This document shows positions 1-7,691 of a stretch of DNA of 44,695 nucleotides, in pieces (within the stretch, counting starts at the first letter, position 1; every line of letters begins with the position of its first letter). Below the pieces are notes generated by a model. It did no database searches, was not told the DNA's origin, and saw nothing but the letters and a program-made list of their open reading frames with translations. The translations under genes and the position numbers were made by a program. Origin of the DNA: Planctomycetales bacterium (GTDB lineage: Bacteria; Planctomycetota; Planctomycetia; Pirellulales; Pirellulaceae); assembly GCA_020427005.1 (NCBI GenBank), contig JAGQOY010000034.1, positions 1-44,695 on the forward strand. Direction: 5' to 3'.

Positions 1-2
1 CG

Positions 3-638
3 ATCAACGCTGATGTGCCTCAAGGCGGAGCTGCAACCTGGCGTTTAGATGTGGATGCTGCCGGTAGTGGTGTAACCGGCGACCTTTTGGCTCACTGCAT
101 CGACACGGCAATTTGGCTCAATGGCTCCATCAAAGACGTGACGGCCATGACGGAAACGTTTGTGAAAGAGCGCGTGCATGCCGAAACAGGGAAGAAGCAG
201 CCCGTTGGCATCGACGATGCCTGTGCATTTCTCTGCCATTTTGCCAATGGTTCACTGGGGTTGTTTGAATCGACTCGATACGCGCGTGGTCACAAGGCCT
301 TGTACACTTTAGAAATTAACGGAGAACACGCTAGCATTCGCTGGGACCTGCATGATTTGCATCGGCTCCAGTATTTTGACCATAGCGACGAGTCGATTGT
401 TCGTGGCTGGAGAAGTGTGCATGTGTCCGACGGAGATCAACCCTACATGGGGCACTGGTGGGTCCCCGGTTTGCAGATTGGATACGAACACTCATTTACA
501 CACCAAGTTGCAGATTTCTTAACTAGTCTGGATACCGGCGCAGCAGCTCATCCGACCTTCCGAGACGCGCTAGAAACTCAGAAAGTCTGTGATGCGGTTA
601 TCGCGAGTGGCAAGAGCCATGCTTGGCAAAACGTATAA
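3..638 (+). CDS. Gfo/Idh/MocA-family oxidoreductase, C-terminal part (5' end outside window)
   Basis: The reading frame is already open at the window's left edge, so the N-terminal NAD(P)-binding Rossmann domain is missing and only about 210 residues of the C-terminal domain are seen. The visible part has the usual family signature: a WRLD stretch, then [18 protein letters not shown], where the conserved Asp/His pair lines the sugar site. A beta-sheet substrate domain follows ([28 protein letters not shown]), ending in a helix of the [12 protein letters not shown] type. Members oxidise or reduce sugars such as inositols or N-acetylated hexosamines with NAD(P)H; the substrate cannot be read from this fragment. 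A GTG at 15 could be mistaken for a start, but family-like sequence precedes it, so the gene runs in from outside. The next gene begins 8 bases after the stop. Confidence 0.9.
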   Translation: MNADVPQGGAATWRLDVDAAGSGVTGDLLAHCIDTAIWLNGSIKDVTAMTETFVKERVHAETGKKQPVGIDDACAFLCHFANGSLGLFESTRYARGHKALYTLEINGEHASIRWDLHDLHRLQYFDHSDESIVRGWRSVHVSDGDQPYMGHWWVPGLQIGYEHSFTHQVADFLTSLDTGAAAHPTFRDALETQKVCDAVIASGKSHAWQNV

Positions 639-646
639 GCTCGGCC

Positions 647-1291
647 GTGAACTATCTATCGCACGCATATCGTTTTTTCGATGAGCCGTATTTTGTAGCA
701 GGTACGGCTCTCCCCGACTGGATGAATGTGGTCGATCGACGGAACCGTACGCGTAGCCAATATGCCGAGCCACTGAGAGACAGTTCGGACGCTTTGGTTC
801 GAGACGTGGCTAGAGGAGTCATTCAACACCACGACGACGACCGCCGTTTCCATCAAACATCTATCTTCGTCGAGCTAAGTACGCGTTTCGCAGTCCAAGC
901 GCGGCATTACTTGGCACCTGGGCTTGGACACCAAGCAGGATTTCTTGGCCATATTGTCGTCGAGTTGTTACTTGATTGGGTGCTCATGGACCGAGATGCC
1001 TCGCGATTGACTCGTTATTACGAAGTATTGGAATCCTTGGATGCGTCTCAGTTAGAACGTGCAGCCAATCTGATCTGTCGGCATCCGGTTGATAAGCTAG
1101 TGGTGTTGCTGCCTCGCTTTATCAACGAACGATTCTTAGCTGACTACTCCGATGATGAACGCCTACTATGGCGGTTAGGCGGAGTCATGCGCCGCGTGAA
1201 ACTGCCCGAGTTGCCGGAGGACTTAATTGGTTGGTTAGCAACCATTCGGCCCATTGTCGCTGCTCACGCCGACGAGCTACTGGCGTTTTGA
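647..1291 (+). CDS. Acyl-carrier-protein phosphodiesterase (AcpH)-like protein
   Basis: The 214-residue product starting at GTG 647 begins MNYLSHAYRFF, which resembles the MNFLAHLHLA start of AcpH. The same frame can also start at TTG 623, overlapping the oxidoreductase by 16 bases; I prefer 647 because it matches the family N-terminus. Further AcpH-like features are an ALPDW stretch where AcpH has its DF motif, RGVIQHHDDDRRFH (metal-binding His/Asp region), GFLGHIVVELLLDWVL and a C-terminal helical bundle. AcpH enzymes remove the phosphopantetheine arm from holo-acyl carrier protein using Mn2+; planctomycete members are distant, so the substrate is uncertain. There is no signal peptide. It follows the oxidoreductase closely and probably shares its transcript. 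Confidence 0.6.
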   Translation: MNYLSHAYRFFDEPYFVAGTALPDWMNVVDRRNRTRSQYAEPLRDSSDALVRDVARGVIQHHDDDRRFHQTSIFVELSTRFAVQARHYLAPGLGHQAGFLGHIVVELLLDWVLMDRDASRLTRYYEVLESLDASQLERAANLICRHPVDKLVVLLPRFINERFLADYSDDERLLWRLGGVMRRVKLPELPEDLIGWLATIRPIVAAHADELLAF

Positions 1292-1708
1292 GCATGCGTC
1301 GGATCTTGATTCTAGCGCTCACGCTTTCTTGATGTTCGGCAATGCGAGGCAAATATGGTTTTTGAAGTAGGTCCCGAGAGCCGAACAGGAACTTGATTCA
1401 TGCTTTGATTCTGCCCGGCTTCAAATTAATCTCGGGTACAGAGGTGAGATTGGTCAACCTTCGTCTCTGCTTCCGCTGCAGGAAGCGTTAGCAGGGGGAT
1501 GAAAAAATCGATTTGCAAAATCTTTTGGACGATTAGTAACTCGAAGCGTCAGAGCGTTAGCAAGGGGCTGGGCACATTCCCTCGCTGACGCTTCGGGTTA
1601 CTTTTGCAGCAGCCTGTTGGTGCGAGTCGCACGGACGTATAGCGTGTGTTTTCAAGGAAATCATTGAGCAAATGTGCAAAGAAACGCTACTCTTATGTGA
1701 ATTTTGCT
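1292..1708. other. Gene-free spacer with repeats
   Basis: No convincing coding region lies between the AcpH-like gene and tag, which converge here. The spacer holds a small hairpin (GCTTCC at 1469-1474 pairing with GGAAGC at 1481-1486), an imperfect inverted repeat at 1535-1602, and the start of a 92-bp dispersed repeat at 1620. The phrase GCGTTAGCA followed by a G-rich run occurs twice (near 1485 and 1554), so the spacer seems built of related repeat fragments. Confidence 0.6.
1535..1602. repeat. Imperfect inverted repeat, MITE/REP-like
   Basis: The left arm at 1535-1556 (AGTAACTCGAAGCGTCAG plus AGCG) is matched in reverse complement by the right arm at 1583-1602 (CGCTGACGCTTCGGGTTACT). The arms differ by one base and a 2-base gap, with a loop of about 26 bases. 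The arms are long and well paired, and no coding sequence is present. It could fold as a hairpin between the two convergent genes or be a non-autonomous repeat copy. Confidence 0.65.
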
Positions 1709-1711
1709 CTA
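1620..1711 (+). repeat. 92-bp dispersed direct repeat, copy 1
   Basis: This stretch matches 27030-27121 without gaps, with about nine differences in 92 positions (about 90 percent identity). It opens with a small perfect hairpin (GTGCG-AGT-CGCAC) and ends on TTTGCTCTA. The final three bases are also the stop codon of tag on the minus strand. Both copies lie just downstream of a minus-strand gene, in the same orientation. No open frame is shared by the two copies. Confidence 0.85.
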
Positions 1712-2278
1712 GACCTCGTGATAACGAAAACAACAAGCCAGGTGATCATTCACCATTCCGGTTGCTTGCATGTGCGCATATACCGTGGTGGGACCCAGAA
1801 ACTTGAAACCGCGTTGTTTGAGATCTTTGGAAAACTTTTCCGAAATGGAGCTCACCGCTGGAATCTGCTTGAGCGTCTTCCATTTATTCTGGATCGCTCG
1901 ACCGTCGACAAATTGCCAATTGTAGGCATCGAACGAGCCGAACTCTGCTTGCACGTCCAAAAACCGTCCTGCGTTGTGGATCGCAGCCCGAACTTTGGCT
2001 GTGTTGCGGATAATTCCACTATCCTGCATGAGCTTTTCAAATTTCTTTTCGCTGAATCTCGCTACTTTGACAGGATCAAAGTTGGCGAAAGCCTTTCGGT
2101 AATTCTCACGCTTGCGCAAGATAGTGATCCAGCTAAGTCCCGCTTGTGCACTCTCCAGAGTCAAGAACTCAAACAGACGTTGATCATCGTGCAACGGTAC
2201 ACCCCATTCCTGGTCGTGGTAGCTGACATACAGAGGATCAGTACCACACCATGCACAACGTTGCAATTCAGCTGCCAC
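1709..2278 (-). CDS. tag: DNA-3-methyladenine glycosylase I
   Basis: The 189-residue protein matches constitutive 3-methyladenine glycosylase I along its whole length. It excises N3-methyladenine from alkylated DNA as the first step of base excision repair in the cytoplasm. Cys8 and His21 keep the 13-residue spacing of the zinc ligands Cys4/His17 of E. coli Tag, and the other two ligands are His and Cys in the C-terminal NDHLACC. Glu42 in TLESAQAGLSW corresponds to the active-site Glu38. WITILRKRENYRKAF and the FxGPTTVYAHMQATGMVNDH block are typical. It begins 31 bases after the aldehyde dehydrogenase stop on the same strand, so co-transcription is likely though functionally unrelated. Its stop codon lies inside the 92-bp repeat. 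Confidence 0.96.
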   Translation of the reverse strand: MAAELQRCAWCGTDPLYVSYHDQEWGVPLHDDQRLFEFLTLESAQAGLSWITILRKRENYRKAFANFDPVKVARFSEKKFEKLMQDSGIIRNTAKVRAAIHNAGRFLDVQAEFGSFDAYNWQFVDGRAIQNKWKTLKQIPAVSSISEKFSKDLKQRGFKFLGPTTVYAHMQATGMVNDHLACCFRYHEV

Positions 2279-2309
2279 TTTTTTTGAGGCTCCGTTAAGG
2301 TTGCTATTC

Positions 2310-3866
2310 TCAGCTTGGATAATCGGCTACGTAGACGGCCTTGACTTGCGTGTAATCATAGAAGGTTTCTTCGCAGTTCACACCACCTCCCGGTCCACCG
2401 GAGATGCCCTGTCCACCATACGGCAAACCATAGGCAATGGAGTTATGGCAATTCACTTGCACCGTACCATCCCTCAGTTGTTTAGCCAGATTGATTCCCC
2501 GCTCAATATCTTTGGTCCATACGCTGGCTCCTAGTCCGTACGGCGTTCGATTGGCCAACTCAACAGCTTCGGCCACTGATTGCACAGGACAAATTGTGGC
2601 GAAGGCATGGAAGACCTCGTGCGGATTGCAGTCGATTCCAGGCTGCGTCTTGTACAAGGCGGGTTTAATGTAATAGCCTTCTTTATCGGCCACTTCAGCA
2701 GGCCCCCCGGAGAGCACAATCTGTCCACCGCGGCGTGCCGTCTCTTGTTGAGCCTGCAACACACGACGGTGTTGAGTCGAGTTGACAACTGCCCCCAACT
2801 GGGTCCCCGCATCGGCTTGGTAACCAATCTGTAAATTCTCGAAGAAGGCGCGTTGAGAATCGATAAACTCATCAGCAATCTTCTTATCAACAAAGACACG
2901 ATGAATCGTACAGCAAGTTTGTCCAAAGTGTTGATTGGTATAGCGCCCAATCTGCCTCGCAACCGCTTCCGGGTCCACATCATCTAAAACAATCGCTGCC
3001 CCATTGCCTCCCATTTCACGCTTCATGCGGGTCCCGTGTCGGTCACAAGTTCTCATGATCGACTGACCAATCTCTGGGGAACCGGTAAATGCGATAAATC
3101 GTACGCCAGGATGTTCAGCGATGCATTGCCCTGTTATTTCACCACGTCCGGGCAATACATTGAATACTCCCGCAGGAAAGCCAGCTTCCTCCGCTAGTTT
3201 CGCCATATAAAGCGAGGACAGGGGCGTATCTTCGGCAGGCTTGAGCAAAATGCAATTTCCAGCTAGAAGTGCCGGAAAGATAAACCAACTATTGAGCACC
3301 ACGGGGTAATTCCAGGGAATGATGCCCGCTACAACTCCCCAAGGCTCTCGATATGTAAATCCTTTGAGGCTACTTGAAATGCCGAGGGCTTCTCCATCTC
3401 CCATCTCAGCACTTTTAGCGACCTGGCAAAAGTATTCAGCAGTTGCGCGGATCTGATCAAAATCTCCCTCGGCAAGTTCGGAGACCTTTCCGCCGTCAAA
3501 GATTTCGCAGGCCAGCAGTACGTCACGATCTCGTTCGCACAGTTCAACAAAACGCATTACTAGTCTGCATCGGTCTTCAACGGGCCAGGTTTTCCAACCC
3601 TTACCCTGCGAGCCGTGATAGGCCCGATAGGCTTCCGTGACAGCCGCATCGACCTCAGCAGCACCCATTTCGCATACAGTTGCCAGAACTTCTAGCGATC
3701 CAGGATCGATGGTTTGGAACGTTGTGTTCATTGTGCCGGCGACGTATTTTCCGCCAATGTAACCTCGCAGCGGTGCGCCGCCCAACTGACAGAATTCAAT
3801 GAACTTTGCAGGAGCTTCAAATTTTCTAGCCGTAAAGGCGCGGACTTCAGCGTCGACAGTTGACAT
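2310..3866 (-). CDS. NAD(P)-dependent aldehyde dehydrogenase (betaine-aldehyde-dehydrogenase-like)
   Basis: The 518-residue protein is a full-length ALDH-superfamily enzyme oxidising an aldehyde to the acid. It has the cofactor-site motif GVVAGIIPWNYPV, LKPAEDTPLSS, the Rossmann turn FTGSPEIGQ, general base Glu284 in REMGGN and catalytic Cys318 in FGQTCC; the 34-residue spacing between them equals the classic E268-C302 pair. The usual ELGGK reads EMGGN here. An ATG upstream at 4010 would add 48 residues with no family similarity; the ATG at 3866 has a good ribosome site (GGGGAGA, 7 bases upstream), so I chose it. A lactate permease is transcribed divergently from the same 147-bp gap, which makes lactaldehyde a reasonable but unproven substrate; betaine aldehyde is the alternative. 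Confidence 0.92.
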   Translation of the reverse strand: MSTVDAEVRAFTARKFEAPAKFIEFCQLGGAPLRGYIGGKYVAGTMNTTFQTIDPGSLEVLATVCEMGAAEVDAAVTEAYRAYHGSQGKGWKTWPVEDRCRLVMRFVELCERDRDVLLACEIFDGGKVSELAEGDFDQIRATAEYFCQVAKSAEMGDGEALGISSSLKGFTYREPWGVVAGIIPWNYPVVLNSWFIFPALLAGNCILLKPAEDTPLSSLYMAKLAEEAGFPAGVFNVLPGRGEITGQCIAEHPGVRFIAFTGSPEIGQSIMRTCDRHGTRMKREMGGNGAAIVLDDVDPEAVARQIGRYTNQHFGQTCCTIHRVFVDKKIADEFIDSQRAFFENLQIGYQADAGTQLGAVVNSTQHRRVLQAQQETARRGGQIVLSGGPAEVADKEGYYIKPALYKTQPGIDCNPHEVFHAFATICPVQSVAEAVELANRTPYGLGASVWTKDIERGINLAKQLRDGTVQVNCHNSIAYGLPYGGQGISGGPGGGVNCEETFYDYTQVKAVYVADYPS

Positions 3867-4013
3867 ATCAAGATCTCCCCAGCAACAGAGATGTATTTGA
3901 AACCAAACTTCTGCCTGAATTCTACCGCATCTCGCTGGTTGATTCGAGTCGTGGCGAATTGCCGGGTATACTGAAACCGCATTCGTCCACATACCTGATG
4001 CAAAGTTCACACC
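3867..4013. promoter_or_regulatory. Shared divergent promoter region, aldehyde dehydrogenase / lactate permease
   Basis: The 147 bases between the two divergent start codons must hold both promoters. The Shine-Dalgarno for the dehydrogenase is at 3874-3880 (complement strand). A TATACT at 3967-3972 is a candidate -10 box for the permease, but no good -35 box lies 17 bases upstream, so the exact promoter is a guess. Confidence 0.4.
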
Positions 4014-5738
4014 ATGCTTGCTTTTCTAGCCCTACTTCCCATCGTCGTTGTCGGGATTCTATTGGTAGGTCTCCGTCAGCCGGCAGCCAAGGCCATGCCC
4101 ATTGCTTTACTGACTACTGTAGTGCTGGCAGCGGTGGTTTGGAAACTACCCTTGGTCAGTATCTCGGCTGCGATCCTCAAAGGTATCATTACTGCAGGTA
4201 CATTGCTGTACATCATTTTTGGAGCAGTTCTGCTCTTGGAAACTTTGCGAAGTACTGGAGCCTTACAGACGATTCGCGGCTCATTTGCGGGCCTCAGTCC
4301 TGATCGGCGGGTACAAGTTATCATCATTGCTTGGCTGTTCGGTTCCTTCATCGAAGGTGCTGCGGGCTTCGGAACGCCGGCTGCGATTTGCGTGCCACTG
4401 CTCGTTGGGATTGGCTTTCCCGCCCTAGCAGCCGTCACCAGCGGCATGCTGATACAAAGCACTCCCGTATCGTTCGGTGCAGCTGGAACGCCAATTTTAT
4501 TGGGTGTTAGAACGGGCCTTGGAAATGACCCCAGTGTTGAGCAATTTGCTCTCAGCGCAGGCTTTATCAGCACGCAAGGGGTTGCGGACCTCGATGGCTT
4601 TCTTGCTGATATTGCCGTAAGAGTTGCCATCATGCACGGGGTGATTGGCACTTTCATCCCGCTGCTGTTGGTCATGATCGTGACCCGTTTCTTTGGGAGC
4701 GAAAAATCCTTTCGGCATGGCTTAGCTGTAGCACCGTTCGCCGTCTTCTCGGGACTTGCGATGACAGTCCCGTACTTCCTGGCAGCCAAGTTTTTGGGTC
4801 CGGCTTTTCCATCTCTCGTAGGATCGATCGTTGGACTAACCATTGTTTCAGCTGCCGCCAAACTCAGGTTCCTTACTCCGCGCACTGCGTGGGATTTTCC
4901 TTCCACGGAACAATGGCCAAGTGATTGGTCCCCCAGTACGAACATAAAAAAGGCCAGTACTACAAAGGCAAGTTCGAGCGGAAATGCCGCCACCTCCGAG
5001 CATGAGACACAGGACCGGGAGTTCCCTATCGTGTTGGCTTGGATGCCTTACTTGTTGGTGGCCGCCTTGCTCCTGCTTACCAAACTATGGCCCACCGCAT
5101 CAGCCTTTATCAACAGCTGGCAATTCAGTTGGGATGGCATGTTAGGTACGAACATTTCTTCTGGCGCAATAAAACCCTTGGCCCTACCCGGCACGATCTT
5201 TATCGTCGTATCGCTGGTCACGTGGCCATTGCACGCCGCCTCGGCCAAGAGTTATTGGAGTGCTTGGTCGCGCAGCACGCGAGTTCTCATTGGGGCCTCG
5301 TTGGCCCTGCTACCTGCCGTTCCCATGGTGCAAGTATTCATACTTAGCGACGGAGGCGCGGCTGGCTATGATTCGATGCCCAAGGCCTTAGCCGCCGAGG
5401 CCGCGGTGCTAGTGGGGTCTGGGTGGCCGCTGCTAGCACCTTTTATAGGTGGTATGGGGGCTTTTGTAGCCGGCTCCAATACGCTTAGCAACATGATGTT
5501 TTCGCTTTTTCAGTTTAACGTTGCCCAGCGGCTTGAATTGATTCCTCAATGGATCGTTGCTTTACAGGCAGTAGGCGGAGCGGCTGGCAATATGATCTGT
5601 GTACATAACGTGGTGGCTGCCTGTGCCGTGGTGCGGATGCTGGGACACGAGGGGACCGTTCTTCGCCGCACGCTGGTCCCGTTCTTACTTTATGCAGCTT
5701 TGGCAGGCTTGATTGGATGGTGGATGTCTACTACTTGA
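4014..5738 (+). CDS. lctP: L-lactate permease (LctP family)
   Basis: The 574-residue, very hydrophobic protein has many transmembrane helices and matches the LctP/LldP family that imports L-lactate, D-lactate and glycolate by proton symport. Family-specific stretches are FGSFIEGAAGFGTPAAI, MLIQSTPVSFGAAGTP and, near the C-terminus, GGMGAFVAGSNTLSNMMFS and QAVGGAAGNMICVHNVVAA. A polar Ser/Thr/Lys-rich loop sits in the middle (about residues 300-335). The length is normal for the family. It is divergent from the aldehyde dehydrogenase, suggesting linked carbon metabolism, and converges with mnmA, whose stop lies 44 bases away. Confidence 0.95.
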   Translation: MLAFLALLPIVVVGILLVGLRQPAAKAMPIALLTTVVLAAVVWKLPLVSISAAILKGIITAGTLLYIIFGAVLLLETLRSTGALQTIRGSFAGLSPDRRVQVIIIAWLFGSFIEGAAGFGTPAAICVPLLVGIGFPALAAVTSGMLIQSTPVSFGAAGTPILLGVRTGLGNDPSVEQFALSAGFISTQGVADLDGFLADIAVRVAIMHGVIGTFIPLLLVMIVTRFFGSEKSFRHGLAVAPFAVFSGLAMTVPYFLAAKFLGPAFPSLVGSIVGLTIVSAAAKLRFLTPRTAWDFPSTEQWPSDWSPSTNIKKASTTKASSSGNAATSEHETQDREFPIVLAWMPYLLVAALLLLTKLWPTASAFINSWQFSWDGMLGTNISSGAIKPLALPGTIFIVVSLVTWPLHAASAKSYWSAWSRSTRVLIGASLALLPAVPMVQVFILSDGGAAGYDSMPKALAAEAAVLVGSGWPLLAPFIGGMGAFVAGSNTLSNMMFSLFQFNVAQRLELIPQWIVALQAVGGAAGNMICVHNVVAACAVVRMLGHEGTVLRRTLVPFLLYAALAGLIGWWMSTT

Positions 5739-5782
5739 AGTAAAGGACATTCGATTACGTTTTTGAATTTGCGGTCTTTGAA

Positions 5783-6889
5783 CTAACGGATCCAGCCACC
5801 TCCAAGCACTTGATTCTCCGCGTACAGAACGCATAGTTGTCCCGGTGCGATACCAAGAACTGGCTCCAAAAACTTTACTTCGATCTCGCACTCTCTCAGC
5901 ACACGGACCTGAGCAGGAACCGGTGGACTGTTATAGCGAATTTGGGCTAAACAATCCAATGTTTCTGTGGGAACCTCGATGAGCCAATTCACATCAACTG
6001 CTGACAAATGACTGCATGCCAGCGATTCCCTGGGTCCCAATGTCACATCGTATGTTTCGGGGTCGATTCGCACAACGAAAACAGGCTCACCAAGAGCGAT
6101 TCCCAGCCCTTTGCGCTGTCCAATCGTATACGACTCGATGCCCGCATGCTGTCCTACGATCTGACCGTCTAGGGTAACAAAATTCCCAGCGGTTGACTTT
6201 CCAGAACGAGCCCGTACGAATTCGCCATGATGTCCAGTGGTCACGAAACAGATTTCCTGGCTGTCACGTTTATCAGCAACGCGCAATCCTGCTTCAGCTG
6301 CTAACGCCCGTATCGTAGGTTTTGTGTAGGCTCCGATGGGAAGTAGCATGCGTGTGAGGTATTCGCGCTTAATTCCGGCTAGTACGTACGACTGGTCTTT
6401 TGAACGATCAACTCCGCGCTGTAAAGTCGGGCCGCCTGCGATAGATTGTATTTGGGCGTAATGTCCGGTAGCGACAAATTGCGCACCGATACTGTCGGCA
6501 TAGTCGAATAGGCGGCCGAATTTGATCCAGTTGTTGCATTGGACACAAGGATTGGGTGTGCGCCCGCGAACATATTCGGTCGCAAAATAATCGACGATTC
6601 TTGCAAAGTCTGCTTGTAGATCAAGTGCGTAGAAGGGTATTCCCAACTTGTCTGCCACACGCCGGGCATCCATAGCGTCCGAAGCACTACAACACCCCTG
6701 TTTGTGGTCAGTCCTGCCTTGGACGACCGGTAGCAAGAGATTGGGGGCCCCAGGCAGATTACATGATTGAGCCGACTGTTCGCCGTGGCGCATGAATACG
6801 CCCACCACTTCAAAACCTTCGCGTTGTAGCAATAGCGCAGCTGCGGAGCTGTCTACGCCACCACTCATCGCTAGTACAATACGTTGCAT
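5783..6889 (-). CDS. mnmA: tRNA-specific 2-thiouridylase
   Basis: The 368-residue protein is MnmA, which activates U34 of the tRNAs for Glu, Gln and Lys with ATP and inserts sulfur to give s2U34. The PP-loop SGGVDSS is at residues 9-15. The catalytic cysteines are Cys115 in TPNPCVQCN and Cys214 in SQEICFV, corresponding to E. coli Cys102 and Cys199. GHYAQI, DQSYVL and the C-terminal beta-barrel (YTIGQRKGLGIA) are present. An extra Pro/Gln-rich segment of about 25 residues (about 37-65) lies before CCSASDAMDARRVA. It is the last gene of a minus-strand run with the uracil-DNA glycosylase 61 bases upstream. Confidence 0.96.
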   Translation of the reverse strand: MQRIVLAMSGGVDSSAAALLLQREGFEVVGVFMRHGEQSAQSCNLPGAPNLLLPVVQGRTDHKQGCCSASDAMDARRVADKLGIPFYALDLQADFARIVDYFATEYVRGRTPNPCVQCNNWIKFGRLFDYADSIGAQFVATGHYAQIQSIAGGPTLQRGVDRSKDQSYVLAGIKREYLTRMLLPIGAYTKPTIRALAAEAGLRVADKRDSQEICFVTTGHHGEFVRARSGKSTAGNFVTLDGQIVGQHAGIESYTIGQRKGLGIALGEPVFVVRIDPETYDVTLGPRESLACSHLSAVDVNWLIEVPTETLDCLAQIRYNSPPVPAQVRVLRECEIEVKFLEPVLGIAPGQLCVLYAENQVLGGGWIR

Positions 6890-6950
6890 CTGCGATTCTC
6901 ACAACTGTAGCTACAATACTGCCTGTTCAAGGATTGAAAGCAATCTGACA

Positions 6951-7691
6951 TTACCAGATACCGAGGTCATTGAGTTGTCGAGTAACCGTCCCTGCCCAGT
7001 CCTTATTGGCAGCTGGCGAAGCCGGACTCGGGTGCAAAATCTTGCCGACTCTTGTATTGCGTAAGTTTTCGAGTCTAGCCAATACGCGAGTAGCGCATTG
7101 CTCAGCAAAGCCTCCTACCCCAATGACCCATTCGGGATTTAACAACTCCAATACCGAAGCAAGATGCGCATCGCACACATGGAGAAGAGGTGTTCGAATA
7201 GACGCTGGTAGTTTATCAGGAGTCAAATTGCGTGCCGACTCTTCCATGAAAACTAAGGGACAATAGTTGGCCACATAGTGGTTAAGGAAAAATGACTGGG
7301 GAGACTTAAACTTTTTGGCAAATAGTCCCCACAACCGCCTACCCGAAACTTCGCTTCGCGGGCAAAGCAGTCCATCGATCCTACGTTTCGGATGTTCCAA
7401 TTTCGGCTTGCCGATGGCGGCTGAAATCCCCAACCAGTCCTTGGCTGCTTGAACCTCCCCGAACGGCACACCAGTCTGCGCCATTCCCCAGGGACCTGGA
7501 TTCATACCTAGCATGAATACTCGGCAGGGCTGTCCACTATACATGCGAATGTACTGCTCATGCGCTGCCCAAGCGTATTCAAGGGGGTTATAAACCCACG
7601 GGATTTCGGGAGCGAACTGCAATTCCGATGCGCGATCGCGCAATTCGGCTGCCACGCGTACAAGGGCTTCGACACGTTGCTTGGGATTCAC
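6951..7691 (-). CDS. Single-strand-selective uracil-DNA glycosylase (SMUG1-like)
   Basis: The 246-residue protein matches SMUG1 of uracil-DNA glycosylase family 3, which removes uracil and oxidised pyrimidines from DNA. Motif 1 is GMNPGPWGMAQTGVPFGEV (Asn64 is the water-positioning residue) and motif 2 is HPSPASPAAN (His220). The characteristic blocks KRRIDGLLCPRSEVSG, NYCPLVFM, RNLTPDKLP and GVGGFAEQC lie between them. It starts with GTG at 7691, and the stop of the pseudouridine synthase overlaps it in the sequence GTGA (4 bases), pointing to translational coupling. SMUG1 is mainly known from animals, with scattered bacterial homologues. Confidence 0.93.
   Translation of the reverse strand: MNPKQRVEALVRVAAELRDRASELQFAPEIPWVYNPLEYAWAAHEQYIRMYSGQPCRVFMLGMNPGPWGMAQTGVPFGEVQAAKDWLGISAAIGKPKLEHPKRRIDGLLCPRSEVSGRRLWGLFAKKFKSPQSFFLNHYVANYCPLVFMEESARNLTPDKLPASIRTPLLHVCDAHLASVLELLNPEWVIGVGGFAEQCATRVLARLENLRNTRVGKILHPSPASPAANKDWAGTVTRQLNDLGIW

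Noticed and set aside
1646..2287. 213-residue open frame antisense to tag
   Set aside because: It covers a clear DNA glycosylase gene and has no recognisable domain.
4076..4993. 305-residue open frame antisense to the lactate permease
   Set aside because: It lies wholly inside lctP on the other strand; the predicted protein is Pro/Ser/Ala-rich without family similarity, a by-product of codon bias.
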